Part shown: in pieces, positions 45,755 to 54,086 of the stretch
Position numbering within the stretch: the stretch's first letter is position 1
Layout of the letters: each line of letters begins with the position of its first letter
NCBI GenBank assembly: GCA_964386565.1
Contig: CAYLRU010000008.1
Span: 44,721-108,720, forward strand
Origin: CAYLRU01 sp964386565
GTDB lineage: Bacteria > Desulfobacterota > Desulfobacteria > Desulfobacterales > UBA5616
DNA: 64,000 nt
Direction of reading: 5' to 3'
Position numbers and translations under genes: made by a program
Notes under the pieces: model-generated
Told to the model about the DNA's origin: nothing
Database searches by the model: none
The model's input: the letters and a program-made list of their open reading frames with translations, nothing else

Positions 45755-46255
45755 TCATTGTTCAAGCGTATATTCAGCCAGCAGGCTGTTTTTCCAATAG
45801 TCATTTTCAGGATCTTTAAAAAACGCTTTGAACAGTGCCAGGCTTTCCTGTCTCAAAATGTTCGGGACGATATTGACTTTGCGGTGACGGTATAAAGGCC
45901 CGAGGGTTGACAGGTCGCAGGACGTAGCCCCTCCCATGGAATCTTCGTAGGCATAGACAATGTTGTGAATACCGTTGATCAACAGGCAGCCGAAGCACAT
46001 CAAACACGGTTCCATCGTCGTAAATACGGTAATTCGGCTTTTATCAATACCTCTCAGACTGGGGGATAGATGTCTGAGAGCGATGATTTCCGCGTGATCC
46101 ATTTCATTTGACCGGCTGCCCGTGGAATTTTGTCGAAATCCTTCAGCCACAATCCTGTTATCATACACCACTATGCATCCAACGGGAAATTCCTTGGCAA
46201 CCAAGGCTTTTTCCGCAAGAATGAGCGCCTGTTTCATATAGTATTCATAGTTCAT
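45755..46255 (-). CDS. TadA-like nucleoside/nucleobase deaminase
   Basis: A 166-residue cytidine-deaminase-fold zinc enzyme. The catalytic HAE is His54-Ala-Glu56, and PCLMC gives zinc ligands Cys84 and Cys87. General layout resembles TadA (tRNA A34 deaminase), but the segment after the zinc site is different (EDSMGGATSCDLSTLGPLYRH), so guanine or other deaminases remain possible. It is 12 nt after the stop of the HsdR-N-domain gene, so they are probably co-transcribed. Confidence 0.82.
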   Translation of the reverse strand: MNYEYYMKQALILAEKALVAKEFPVGCIVVYDNRIVAEGFRQNSTGSRSNEMDHAEIIALRHLSPSLRGIDKSRITVFTTMEPCLMCFGCLLINGIHNIVYAYEDSMGGATSCDLSTLGPLYRHRKVNIVPNILRQESLALFKAFFKDPENDYWKNSLLAEYTLEQ

Positions 46256-46267
46256 AGGAATAATCCA

Positions 46268-46840
46268 TCAGGCAGAAGTGAAAGTCGGCAGTCGGAATGA
46301 GTCCGTCCCGTCGCACGGACACCGGCCGTCAATTTCAAATGCATAGATAATGCGGGATTCCATCTCCTGCTGTTTTTTGGAAACCGGACGAAATCCGTAA
46401 TTTTCAGCAATACCCGTCAACCGGGATCTTGAAGGGATGGCACCTATCCCTTTCGCCATGATACCGCCGGTCTGACCGTCCAGTATGTCCGCATCCTCGC
46501 CGTTGGTCACCACGACCACGGGAATTTGATAATTTTCAAGAATTCTTGACAGGGCCAAGCCGGGTCGATGACGGGTGATCAGCGATCCAGGTCCGTATTG
46601 AATGATCATATGATATTTGCCGGACAAACGAACGGCGAAATCCAGGATTACTCGGGCATTTTTATCTCCGGCCTTAACAATAACGGGAATACGGGGAATA
46701 ATATCCGACTTCCGGTATTTGCATTTTTCAACCAGAAACCGGGCTACCTTCTGCCGGTATTGCTCGTCATGGGTGTTCTGAATCACCTGTCCGGTAATAT
46801 AATCAACGGTTTCGCCGAGAATGAGGTGATGTCCGTTCAT
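46268..46840 (-). CDS. HsdR N-terminal-domain-like protein (stand-alone)
   Basis: A 190-residue protein similar to the HSDR_N domain (nuclease fold) without any helicase part. Conserved stretches are GKYHMIIQYGPGSLITRHRPGLALSRI split around residues 93-119, VVVVTNGEDADILD and KGIGAIPSR. Such stand-alone proteins are common in Desulfobacterota and are not restriction enzymes by themselves. Function unknown. A C-terminal CPC (GRCPCDG) is notable. Confidence 0.7.
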   Translation of the reverse strand: MNGHHLILGETVDYITGQVIQNTHDEQYRQKVARFLVEKCKYRKSDIIPRIPVIVKAGDKNARVILDFAVRLSGKYHMIIQYGPGSLITRHRPGLALSRILENYQIPVVVVTNGEDADILDGQTGGIMAKGIGAIPSRSRLTGIAENYGFRPVSKKQQEMESRIIYAFEIDGRCPCDGTDSFRLPTFTSA

Positions 46841-47023
46841 GTGTTGTCCGTTTTAAGGGTTTGGCCATTCGTTATTTGTCAAAAATATAAAAAGATGAGG
46901 AGAATGTAAAGCCTCAAATAATGCTTTACAATTAAAATTAAGTATGTATGGATATTGTGGTCAACAAAACATAAAAGCGATTGCAGCATAACCAAAGGAT
47001 ACTTGATTCATATCGATGTTGTC

Positions 47024-48079
47024 ATGACCATTCGGGAAGATTTTGAAAACAGGGAAAGAAAATATCTGTCCGCCCACGGGTGCCTCAGTTCGGAATCCCG
47101 GGGACGAAGAGTACCGGAAGAGCCATGCCCGATAAGAACGGATTTCCAGCGTGACAAGGATCGCATCGTCTATTCCAATGCGTTCCGAAGGCTGAAGCAC
47201 AAAACCCAGGTGTTTTTATCGCCCTTGGGGGATGAATATCGGACCCGCTTGACCCACACCCTTGAAGTGGTCCGGATTTCCAGGGTGATTTCCCGCGCCA
47301 TGCGGCTGAATGAAGATTTGACCGAAGCCATTGCCTTAGGCCATGACCTGGGCCACACACCTTTCGGCCACGGTGGTGAAACCGCTTTGAAAGAAATCTA
47401 TTCCACGCATTTTTCCCATAACAAACAAAGCCTGCGGGTCGTGGATGTGCTTGAAAAAAACGGAAAGGGACTGAACTTGACCTACGAGGTCCGTGACGGG
47501 ATATTAAAACATTCCAAAGGATATGGAAAGATCATACCGAACAATAAAAAGGAACTGCCTTCCACCAGCGAGGGGCGGGTGGTTCGAATTGCCGATATCA
47601 TTGCCTATTTAAACCATGATCTCGACGATGCCATCAGAAGCGGTGTGATTCATGCCGATCAAATCCCAAAGGTCTGTTTGGAAAATATCGGCAAAACCCA
47701 TTCCCAACGGGCCGCAACCATGATAAAGGATCTTATCGCCTCAAGTCGTGAGGTGAATGGTGAACTCATACTGAACATGAGCGATAAGGTCTTTGATTCC
47801 ATGACCCTATTGAGGGAGTTTTTATATGACAATGTGTACCGGGCCCCCAAAGTCCATAATGAGTTTGTTAAGGCCAAAAAAATCATCATTGAACTGTATT
47901 CGTTTTTTCTGAAAAACGACGACGTCCTCCAGACGGAACTGTCCAAAATGGGGATTTCCGGATGCCAGAATAAAAATCCGTCCAGGGCGCGCACGGTTTG
48001 CGATCTCATCGCCAGCATGACAGACCGCTATGCCATGAGCCTCTACCAAAAACTCTTTTTCCCCTCCCAACCTTTCTAG
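47024..48079 (+). CDS. HD-domain deoxyguanosinetriphosphate triphosphohydrolase-like protein
   Basis: A 351-residue dGTPase-like HD phosphohydrolase. His78 (RLTHTLEV), His107-Asp108 (GHDLGHTPFGH) and a later Asp (LNHDLDDAI) form the metal site. It hydrolyses dNTPs to deoxynucleosides and triphosphate in characterised relatives. The start at 47024 (MTIREDF) is preferred to the in-frame ATG at 46955, whose extra 23 residues are not family-like. Eight nucleotides separate it from a cysteine-cluster gene, with which it is likely co-transcribed. Confidence 0.88.
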   Translation: MTIREDFENRERKYLSAHGCLSSESRGRRVPEEPCPIRTDFQRDKDRIVYSNAFRRLKHKTQVFLSPLGDEYRTRLTHTLEVVRISRVISRAMRLNEDLTEAIALGHDLGHTPFGHGGETALKEIYSTHFSHNKQSLRVVDVLEKNGKGLNLTYEVRDGILKHSKGYGKIIPNNKKELPSTSEGRVVRIADIIAYLNHDLDDAIRSGVIHADQIPKVCLENIGKTHSQRAATMIKDLIASSREVNGELILNMSDKVFDSMTLLREFLYDNVYRAPKVHNEFVKAKKIIIELYSFFLKNDDVLQTELSKMGISGCQNKNPSRARTVCDLIASMTDRYAMSLYQKLFFPSQPF

Positions 48080-48087
48080 ATGTTTTT

Positions 48088-48702
48088 ATGATGGTGGATT
48101 ACACTAAGAGATTCTTTGACGCATATAACAAGGTGTTTTTAACATACAGAGACCGTTTGCGGCAACTTTATGACGAGATGGATGCCCAATATAATGCCGT
48201 TGCAGACAGCTACGGTTTCAAGTGCACGGGATGCAGGGAAAGCTGTTGCGAAACACGGTTTTACCACCACACCTATGCGGAATATATGTATCTGCTTGAA
48301 GGGTTTTATTCCCTTGATCCGGGCTTGCAAAAAGACATCCAAAAAAAAGCTCTGACCGTTTTCAGAAAGCATATGACGGCAAATCAAAACACGGTCAGGA
48401 TCATGTGTCCGCTGAACCATGAAGACTTGTGCAGGCTTTATACATATCGTCCCATGATTTGCCGCCTGCACGGTATCCCCCATGAACTGCAAAAACCCGG
48501 GCAACCTGTTTCCCATGGACCGGGATGTGAGCTGTTTGCCCGTCGGTGCAAAGACACGGCATATAAAAATTTTGACCGTACGCCGTTTTACCGGCAAATG
48601 GCCATGCTGGAAAAAGAATTCAGACAATCTGCAGGGCTTTATGGAAAATTCAAAATGACCATCGCACAGATGCTGATAAACGAAAAAGGTAAAACCCCAT
48701 GA
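48088..48702 (+). CDS. YkgJ-like cysteine-cluster protein (distant member)
   Basis: A 204-residue protein with the zinc/iron-chelating CxCxCC pattern at Cys46, Cys49, Cys53 and Cys54 (FKCTGCRESCC), then CPLNHEDLCRLYTYRPMICRLHG. This follows the family layout C..C...CC ... CP....C..Y..RP..CR. It lacks the PYD motif shared by the three other cysteine-cluster proteins in this window and has a helical N-terminus. Metal binding is inferred; family function is not established. It overlaps the next cysteine-cluster gene by 4 nt (ATGA). Confidence 0.8.
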   Translation: MMVDYTKRFFDAYNKVFLTYRDRLRQLYDEMDAQYNAVADSYGFKCTGCRESCCETRFYHHTYAEYMYLLEGFYSLDPGLQKDIQKKALTVFRKHMTANQNTVRIMCPLNHEDLCRLYTYRPMICRLHGIPHELQKPGQPVSHGPGCELFARRCKDTAYKNFDRTPFYRQMAMLEKEFRQSAGLYGKFKMTIAQMLINEKGKTP

Positions 48703-49496
48703 AACAACTGGACCTGAAAAAGCTGGATCAGTTGCCGGGAAAACGATTGGATGAAAAAGAGTCGTTTTTATTTAAATGTCATCCGGGTCTTTCCTGTTTT
48801 AATCGATGTTGTCGAAACTTAAATCTCATGTTATACCCCTATGATGTGGTGAGATTAAAAAACAGGCTGGAAATTTCGTCCGACCGGTTTTTAAACGATT
48901 ATACGGACCTTGTCTTGAGAGCATCCAGTTATTTCCCGGAAGTTTTGCTCAGGATGTCGGAAAATGATGAAAGAACATGCCCGTTTCTCACCTCTTCAGG
49001 GTGCTCGGTATATCCGGATCGTCCGGATGCCTGCAGGACATTTCCCATTGAACAGGGAGTCATTTTTCACGAAAGAACCGATGCCGCCCGTTTTGTTTAT
49101 TTCTTCCGACCGCCGGACTTTTGCCAGGGTCAGTATGAACAAACCTCCTGGACGCCTGAAACCTGGCTTGCGGATCAGGATGCTGAAATATATCGGGAAA
49201 TGACGGTTGAATGGGCAAAACTAAAGCGCCTGTTTTCATCGGATCCCTGGGAAGGCCAAGGCATGGAAAGTCCAAAGGCAAAGATGGCCTTTATGGCGGC
49301 TTATAATGTGGATCGGTTCCGTGACTTCGTGTTTAACAGCACTTTTTTAAAACGGTATAAGGTAAAATCTGATACCCTGAAAAAAATAAAGGCCGGCAGC
49401 GATACGAAACTGATGCGGTTTGGATTTGAATGGATTAAGTTTTACATTTGGGGTATTCCATCAAAAAATATTAAACTAAAACAAAGAAGACGGTAA
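48699..49496 (+). CDS. YkgJ-like cysteine-cluster protein (paralogue 1)
   Basis: A 265-residue protein with eight conserved cysteines: C27-x5-C33-F-x2-CC (37,38), then CPFLTSSGCSVYPDRPDACR, then a further Cys in PDFCQGQ. CCRNLNLMLYPYDVVRLKNRL contains the PYD motif shared with paralogues 2 and 3. The C-terminal half is helical (AYNVDRFRDFVFNSTFLKRY) and also shared. It is predicted soluble and cytoplasmic. No signal peptide. It is translationally coupled to the preceding cysteine-cluster gene. Confidence 0.82.
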   Translation: MKQLDLKKLDQLPGKRLDEKESFLFKCHPGLSCFNRCCRNLNLMLYPYDVVRLKNRLEISSDRFLNDYTDLVLRASSYFPEVLLRMSENDERTCPFLTSSGCSVYPDRPDACRTFPIEQGVIFHERTDAARFVYFFRPPDFCQGQYEQTSWTPETWLADQDAEIYREMTVEWAKLKRLFSSDPWEGQGMESPKAKMAFMAAYNVDRFRDFVFNSTFLKRYKVKSDTLKKIKAGSDTKLMRFGFEWIKFYIWGIPSKNIKLKQRRR

Positions 49497-49581
49497 CACG
49501 ATCTTATGCCGGATTCCGACTCTCGGTTTTTTTCAAAGTGGCACACTTTAAAACAGCGGGTTGAAACCCGGGCAAAAGACC

Positions 49582-50391
49582 TTACAGAACGCCCTTGGGC
49601 ATGGGACCGATCTTTTCACCGCCCAATATGTATCCGCCATCCAGCCGGATGACGCTTCCCGTCATAAATGGCGCATCTCTTAAGATAAACAGAATCGCTT
49701 TGACCACATCCCCGATGGTACCGGTTCTCCCCAGCAAGGTATGGTCGCAAATGGCCTTTTTCTGCCCGTCATCCAGCAGGTCCCACCCCCGGGTCCCCTT
49801 GCCGTGACGGGTTTCCACGATGCCCAGCATCAGTTCGTTGACCCGCACTTCCGGTGCTCCCATTCTTGCCCAGGTTTCCGTCAACAGGGAGACCCCCCGG
49901 TTTGCAGCGGCATACCCGTCGTTGAAAATGGCCTCAACCGGTCCGGATCTGCCGACAATTCCCGCGATGGATGAAAGGTTGATCACCGCTCCGTTTCTTG
50001 ATGCCTTCAGGTGAGGCAGGGCCGCATCAAAAAGCCAGCGCTTGGCCCGGAGGGTGGTCTCCATTTCAAGATCCCACTGGTCTTTTGTATAGGGCCCGTG
50101 AACCACCGGCCATCCTCCCCGCTCAATATTATTGATGAGAATGTCCAGCCGGCCGAAACGGCTTACCACGGTTTCAATCAATTCCGGAATTTTTCCCGTG
50201 TCCAATAGGTTGGTTTTCAAAATCAGATGATCCGTACGGGCAAAGTCGGCCTTCATTTCATCCAGGTGTTCCTCCCAGTCGAAATAATTCAGGGCGACTT
50301 TAACGCCCTGAGCTGCAAGGGAAAGGCCGATCTCCTTGCCGATTCCCTTGACGGCGCCGACAACCAGGGCGACTTTATCTTTAAGTTCCAT
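49582..50391 (-). CDS. short-chain dehydrogenase/reductase family protein
   Basis: A 269-residue SDR. The nucleotide-binding GAVKGIGKEIG (residues 12-22), the NN motif LDILINNIE and Ser140/Ser141 in NLSSIAG are present. The usual YxxxK is Tyr160-AAA-Asn164, so the catalytic Lys is replaced by Asn. It may have an altered mechanism or have lost oxidoreductase activity. The C-terminus GGYILGGE is typical. It lies between two cysteine-cluster genes, 23 nt after the one at 50415 on the same strand. Confidence 0.85.
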   Translation of the reverse strand: MELKDKVALVVGAVKGIGKEIGLSLAAQGVKVALNYFDWEEHLDEMKADFARTDHLILKTNLLDTGKIPELIETVVSRFGRLDILINNIERGGWPVVHGPYTKDQWDLEMETTLRAKRWLFDAALPHLKASRNGAVINLSSIAGIVGRSGPVEAIFNDGYAAANRGVSLLTETWARMGAPEVRVNELMLGIVETRHGKGTRGWDLLDDGQKKAICDHTLLGRTGTIGDVVKAILFILRDAPFMTGSVIRLDGGYILGGEKIGPMPKGVL

Positions 50392-50414
50392 AAACCGGCT
50401 GTAATTATTTTCCG

Positions 50415-51191
50415 TCAGCTTTTATACGAATCAAGATTTTTATCCTGAAACAGGATGCCCTCAAGCCACTTTAAACCGAATTTCAGCAGGGCGATTTCAT
50501 CGGATTTTATTTTCTCCACGGTCTCTTCGTCTACCTCAAATCGGTCCAGAAAAGCGCTTTCAAAAACAAACCGTTTAAACTTGTCGATATTATAGCTTAC
50601 CATAAAGAAGAGTTCCTTGCTTTTATCCGTCAATTTAATATTGGACGGGAAAGACCGCTTCCTTACAATAAGATCCGTCCACCGGATGTTAATTTCATCA
50701 TGAACGTCGACGCCTTGGTCCTTTCGCCACTCCCGAACTGTCCAGGATTTTTCCTCTTCAAAACCCAGGCAATGGGGTTCGTTGACAAAAAAATAAAACC
50801 CTTCGGCATCTGCACCTTCTTTATGGCTTAAGGAAGCCGAGCCGATGGGATAGTATCGACATGTCGTGGGCCGGTCTTCATAGACGATGCAGCCCGAATC
50901 CTTGACAAAAGGACACGATTCCAGGTCATCGTCAAGAAGCTTCAGCGTGACTACGGGCAGGTCGGTCTTTTCCCAGATCCGTGGAACGGTATATATGGCC
51001 AGAAATTCTTCGGATGAAAGGCATAGCCGGTTCTTCAACCGAATAATATCATAAGGGGTCAGAATAATATTAATGCCCCTGCAGCATTTTGTGAAACATT
51101 TAACGCCCTTATGACACTGAAAGTCAAAGGTGCTGTCCAGACCGAGACGCACGGGAATAATGTCGGCAGCATCGTTTTTATATGAATTCAT
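50415..51191 (-). CDS. YkgJ-like cysteine-cluster protein (paralogue 2)
   Basis: A 258-residue protein with the same eight-cysteine layout as its neighbours: C26-x5-C32-F-x2-CC (36,37), LTPYDIIRLKNRL, CPFVKDSGCIVYEDRPTTCRYYP, and Cys in EPHCLGF, followed by SWTVREWRKDQG. The C-terminal region VSYNIDKFKRFVFESAFLDRF is shared. It is on the minus strand and starts a unit with the SDR gene. Likely cytoplasmic metal-binding protein of unknown role. Confidence 0.82.
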   Translation of the reverse strand: MNSYKNDAADIIPVRLGLDSTFDFQCHKGVKCFTKCCRGINIILTPYDIIRLKNRLCLSSEEFLAIYTVPRIWEKTDLPVVTLKLLDDDLESCPFVKDSGCIVYEDRPTTCRYYPIGSASLSHKEGADAEGFYFFVNEPHCLGFEEEKSWTVREWRKDQGVDVHDEINIRWTDLIVRKRSFPSNIKLTDKSKELFFMVSYNIDKFKRFVFESAFLDRFEVDEETVEKIKSDEIALLKFGLKWLEGILFQDKNLDSYKS

Positions 51192-51489
51192 CGGATATTC
51201 CTTTTAATATATATGGTATTTTGGAGCATGTCATATATAAGCCTGAATACAATGTCAAACAGTTCATGTGGCCTTGCCGTCGATATTGTCGTAAAAAAGG
51301 CCGGATATTGACTTTGACATGTGAAAGACGTATGTGATTTTTATTTGCCCGTTAATTCCAGGCAATCCTATTTGAAACTTTAAACCGTGAGTTAAACGTT
51401 GCGCGTTGTGTTCGGATTGGGTTTTACAATGCTCAACACACAACACAACAATGTGAGAGCCGGGCTCTGGCATATAAGGACCGATTTGC
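51192..51489. other. divergent gap with a small inverted repeat
   Basis: About 298 bp between the cysteine-cluster gene (minus) and the radical SAM gene (plus). GTTGTGTT at 51405-51412 and AACACAAC at 51442-51449 form an 8-bp inverted repeat with a 29-nt loop. No gene or convincing promoter is seen. Confidence 0.4.
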
Positions 51490-52497
51490 ATGCGTCTTAA
51501 AAAAACCGTTTCATTTTCAACAGATGCCGTGAATGTGTTTTTTCACATTCTTACAAAATGCAACCTTAAATGCAGGCATTGCTATATCAACCCCCGGCAG
51601 CACGGAACCGGCATGCTTTCCCTGCCGGTCATTGAAAAATGGCTCCCAGCTTTCAAAGACGATCGTAAAGATGCCAATCTTATATTATTGGGCGGAGAAC
51701 CCACCCTGCACCCGGAACTTCCGCAGGCCATCAGGCTGGGCAGAAAGATGGGATATACCTCCATTACGGTAGACACCAACGGGTATTTGTTTCATGATAT
51801 TCTTTTAAAGGTCGGCCCGGACGATGTCGACTATTTCAGCTTCAGTCTGGACGGTGCCACAGAAAAAACCAACGACCGGATCCGGGGAAAGGGATGCTAT
51901 AAAACATGCCTTTCCGGTATAAAAAACGCCAAAATAAAAGGTTTTCAGACCAGCCTGATCTATACGGTAAGCAACCTCAATATTGATGAGCTGAAAATGA
52001 TGGGGCCGGTTTTACAGGATGCCGGGATCGACCGGTTTTTTATCCAGGTTATCGGTATAAGGGGAAAATCAGCCCGTCATAAGTCGGGTCAGCTCCAGGT
52101 CCCCCGGGAGAAATGGCTGGATGTTATCCCGCAGGAAGCGGAAAAGATTGCCGGTATGGGAATCAATGTCATCTATCCCAAGGTTTTTTTAAGCGATGAT
52201 GAACCGTTTCAATGTGCCGGCCGTGTCGCTTCGAATTATTTTGTATTTCCCAACGGCAGGGTCTATCAATGCCCCCTGTGCGAAGATTTTCCCCTGCACG
52301 GTTACGAGTTTAAAGACCACCGCTTGATAAAGACGAAAAATATCAATGAATCTCACCTTTTTGGTCTTGATATTCCCGAAGGATGTGTGATGAACAAACT
52401 CATCCAACCGGAAAATATCGCATACAGAGCAGATGGTACGCCGAAATTTAAAATTGCCTGCTGCATGCTCAAAGAGGAAATCCGCCCCGACGGATAA
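51490..52497 (+). CDS. radical SAM protein with a C-terminal cysteine-rich region
   Basis: A 335-residue radical SAM enzyme. The [4Fe-4S]-SAM motif CNLKCRHC gives Cys24, Cys28 and Cys31, followed by GGEPTLH and the SLDGATEKTNDRIRG motif. The C-terminal part has further cysteines (CAGR, CPLCEDF, EGC, ACCML) in a SPASM-like arrangement that could bind an auxiliary cluster. Peptide- or protein-modifying enzymes have this architecture, but no precursor peptide is seen nearby. A terminator follows at 52497-52534. It lies inside the cysteine-cluster neighbourhood. Confidence 0.87.
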   Translation: MRLKKTVSFSTDAVNVFFHILTKCNLKCRHCYINPRQHGTGMLSLPVIEKWLPAFKDDRKDANLILLGGEPTLHPELPQAIRLGRKMGYTSITVDTNGYLFHDILLKVGPDDVDYFSFSLDGATEKTNDRIRGKGCYKTCLSGIKNAKIKGFQTSLIYTVSNLNIDELKMMGPVLQDAGIDRFFIQVIGIRGKSARHKSGQLQVPREKWLDVIPQEAEKIAGMGINVIYPKVFLSDDEPFQCAGRVASNYFVFPNGRVYQCPLCEDFPLHGYEFKDHRLIKTKNINESHLFGLDIPEGCVMNKLIQPENIAYRADGTPKFKIACCMLKEEIRPDG

Positions 52498-52534
52498 AAA
52501 AAAGAACCCCGCCTGATCAGGCAGGATTCTTTTG
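52497..52534. terminator. bidirectional terminator
   Basis: AAAAGAA and TTCTTTT arms flank a perfect inner GCCTG-AT-CAGGC stem (52511-52522). T runs occur on both strands. It serves the convergent radical SAM and zinc-ribbon genes. Confidence 0.75.
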
Positions 52535-52560
52535 TAAAATCTTTACCAACGATCGGATAT

Positions 52561-53238
52561 TTATTGACCGGCCACGTCCGAGTTGCAATGTTTGCAGATT
52601 TTTGCCCTTTTTTTAATAATTTCCGCACAGAACGGGCACTCCCGGGTAAAATACCGGTCATGAATCTTTTTAATGGCCTCATCCGCGGTTTTTTGCAGAA
52701 CTTCATTGCCGAATCTGGCATTTTTTACTGCTTCGATGGCGTCCGTATTGCAGATATCACCGAACATTTCCGCAGCTTTTACTCTTACCCGTACGGGTTC
52801 GGTTGAATCGAGGAGTATTCTGACAATGGTCAAATCATCCTTGGCCACATAACAGTCGGCAAGAATGGAAAATCCTCTTTTTGTGGCCTCTTTCAGGGCT
52901 TCCTGTTGAAGCAGAATCTCATCATCGATTATCTGGCCCTTGGCGCCCATAGGTGAAAATACCGGCATGCATTCAAACTTTTTCCGGTCCGGATAGGTGA
53001 AGCATCTGTATGACGCGTGGTGTGCATAATTATCCATTATATTGTCCCATCCCTGGGTATATAACGGGCATTCGTCGTTGAAACAGAGATACAGGTAAGG
53101 AGCACCCCACCCCAGGCCGTCACTGAAGGTTATCGGTGGAACCTCCCATATACTCATCTCCTTGTTGCAATGCGGGCAACGGGGCCTTTCCTGTGTCATC
53201 ATCTCTTCAAGTATATCGTCTTTTGTTTTAATCGCCAT
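52561..53238 (-). CDS. double zinc-ribbon protein with HEAT-like middle
   Basis: A 225-residue protein. A first zinc ribbon uses Cys21/Cys24 (CPHC) and Cys52/Cys57 (LCFNDECPLY); a second, at the C-terminus, uses Cys201/Cys204 (CPFC) and Cys215/Cys218 (CKHC). Between them is a helical HEAT-like stretch (VRVRVKAAEMFGDICNTDAIEAVKNA). The pattern suggests a scaffold or assembly protein. No function is known to me. It converges with the radical SAM gene and lies next to a cysteine-cluster gene on the same strand (107 nt apart). Confidence 0.75.
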   Translation of the reverse strand: MAIKTKDDILEEMMTQERPRCPHCNKEMSIWEVPPITFSDGLGWGAPYLYLCFNDECPLYTQGWDNIMDNYAHHASYRCFTYPDRKKFECMPVFSPMGAKGQIIDDEILLQQEALKEATKRGFSILADCYVAKDDLTIVRILLDSTEPVRVRVKAAEMFGDICNTDAIEAVKNARFGNEVLQKTADEAIKKIHDRYFTRECPFCAEIIKKRAKICKHCNSDVAGQ

Positions 53239-53345
53239 CTTTGGTCTCCCTTTTATTTAGGATTATTGAGCACGCTGTTTCCGATTTAAAAGGTAACGCA
53301 TGCCGTTTTACATCGTCCAGAACTCTAAACTAAGGTTGAATTTCC

Positions 53346-54086
53346 TCATGTCAACGCTGCCCGTCCAAAAAGGGTCTGCTTTACGGCTTCCATGCCGATC
53401 TTCAAAAGTGCCTCATCACACGATCGGGCCATTTCAAGTTCCGTGGTGCTGAAATCAAGATGTTTCAAAATTTTCTTTTCAAACACGTGAGTTCGGAATG
53501 TATCCAGATCATAACAGGCAAGGGAAAAAAAACGGCTGGCAGCTAAATCAAGGGGACCGGGGTTACACTGATTTTTCAGGCTGATGATTTCCATGAGCAT
53601 ATCATTAAATTCATTGTAAATTTCAAGTCCCTGCCGGGATATCCAGTCTTCAACGCTCTGAACGACGTCCTGGTCAAATCCCTTGCAGTGCGGTTCTTTC
53701 AGCACCATATACTGCTCAACCACCTCACCGGTTTCCCGGGATCGGGAAATGACCCGGACAAGGGGGTACATTCGGCAGGAAGAAGGACGGTCACGATATA
53801 TCCTGCAGCCGGCGGTCGTCAGAAACGGACATGTCAATTCATTGGGATCTGCAGGTTTCAGCGTCATAATCGGCAGGCCGGATTGGGGTCCGGTATGCCG
53901 GCGGCAGTATTGGGCCAAAAATTCGGTTGACATAATGTTCAACCCCTTTTTTATTCTCAATATGTCATAGGGTGTTAAAAATTGATTCAGATCCCTGCAG
54001 CATGCATTAAAGCACGGCACGCTTGGGGTGCAAAAAAAATTAAACCGATCTTTGAAAGAAACAGGCGTCATATTTTCGTTCATCAT
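53346..54086 (-). CDS. YkgJ-like cysteine-cluster protein (paralogue 3)
   Basis: A 246-residue protein with the eight-cysteine pattern of paralogues 1 and 2: C19-x5-C25-F-x2-CC (29,30), CCRDLNQFLTPYDILRIKKGL, CPFLTTAGCRIYRDRPSSCRMYP, EPHCKGF. The C-terminal segment LACYDLDTFRTHVFEKKILKHL is shared. It is the last gene before the aprB promoter region and is divergent from aprBA. Confidence 0.82.
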   Translation of the reverse strand: MMNENMTPVSFKDRFNFFCTPSVPCFNACCRDLNQFLTPYDILRIKKGLNIMSTEFLAQYCRRHTGPQSGLPIMTLKPADPNELTCPFLTTAGCRIYRDRPSSCRMYPLVRVISRSRETGEVVEQYMVLKEPHCKGFDQDVVQSVEDWISRQGLEIYNEFNDMLMEIISLKNQCNPGPLDLAASRFFSLACYDLDTFRTHVFEKKILKHLDFSTTELEMARSCDEALLKIGMEAVKQTLFGRAALT

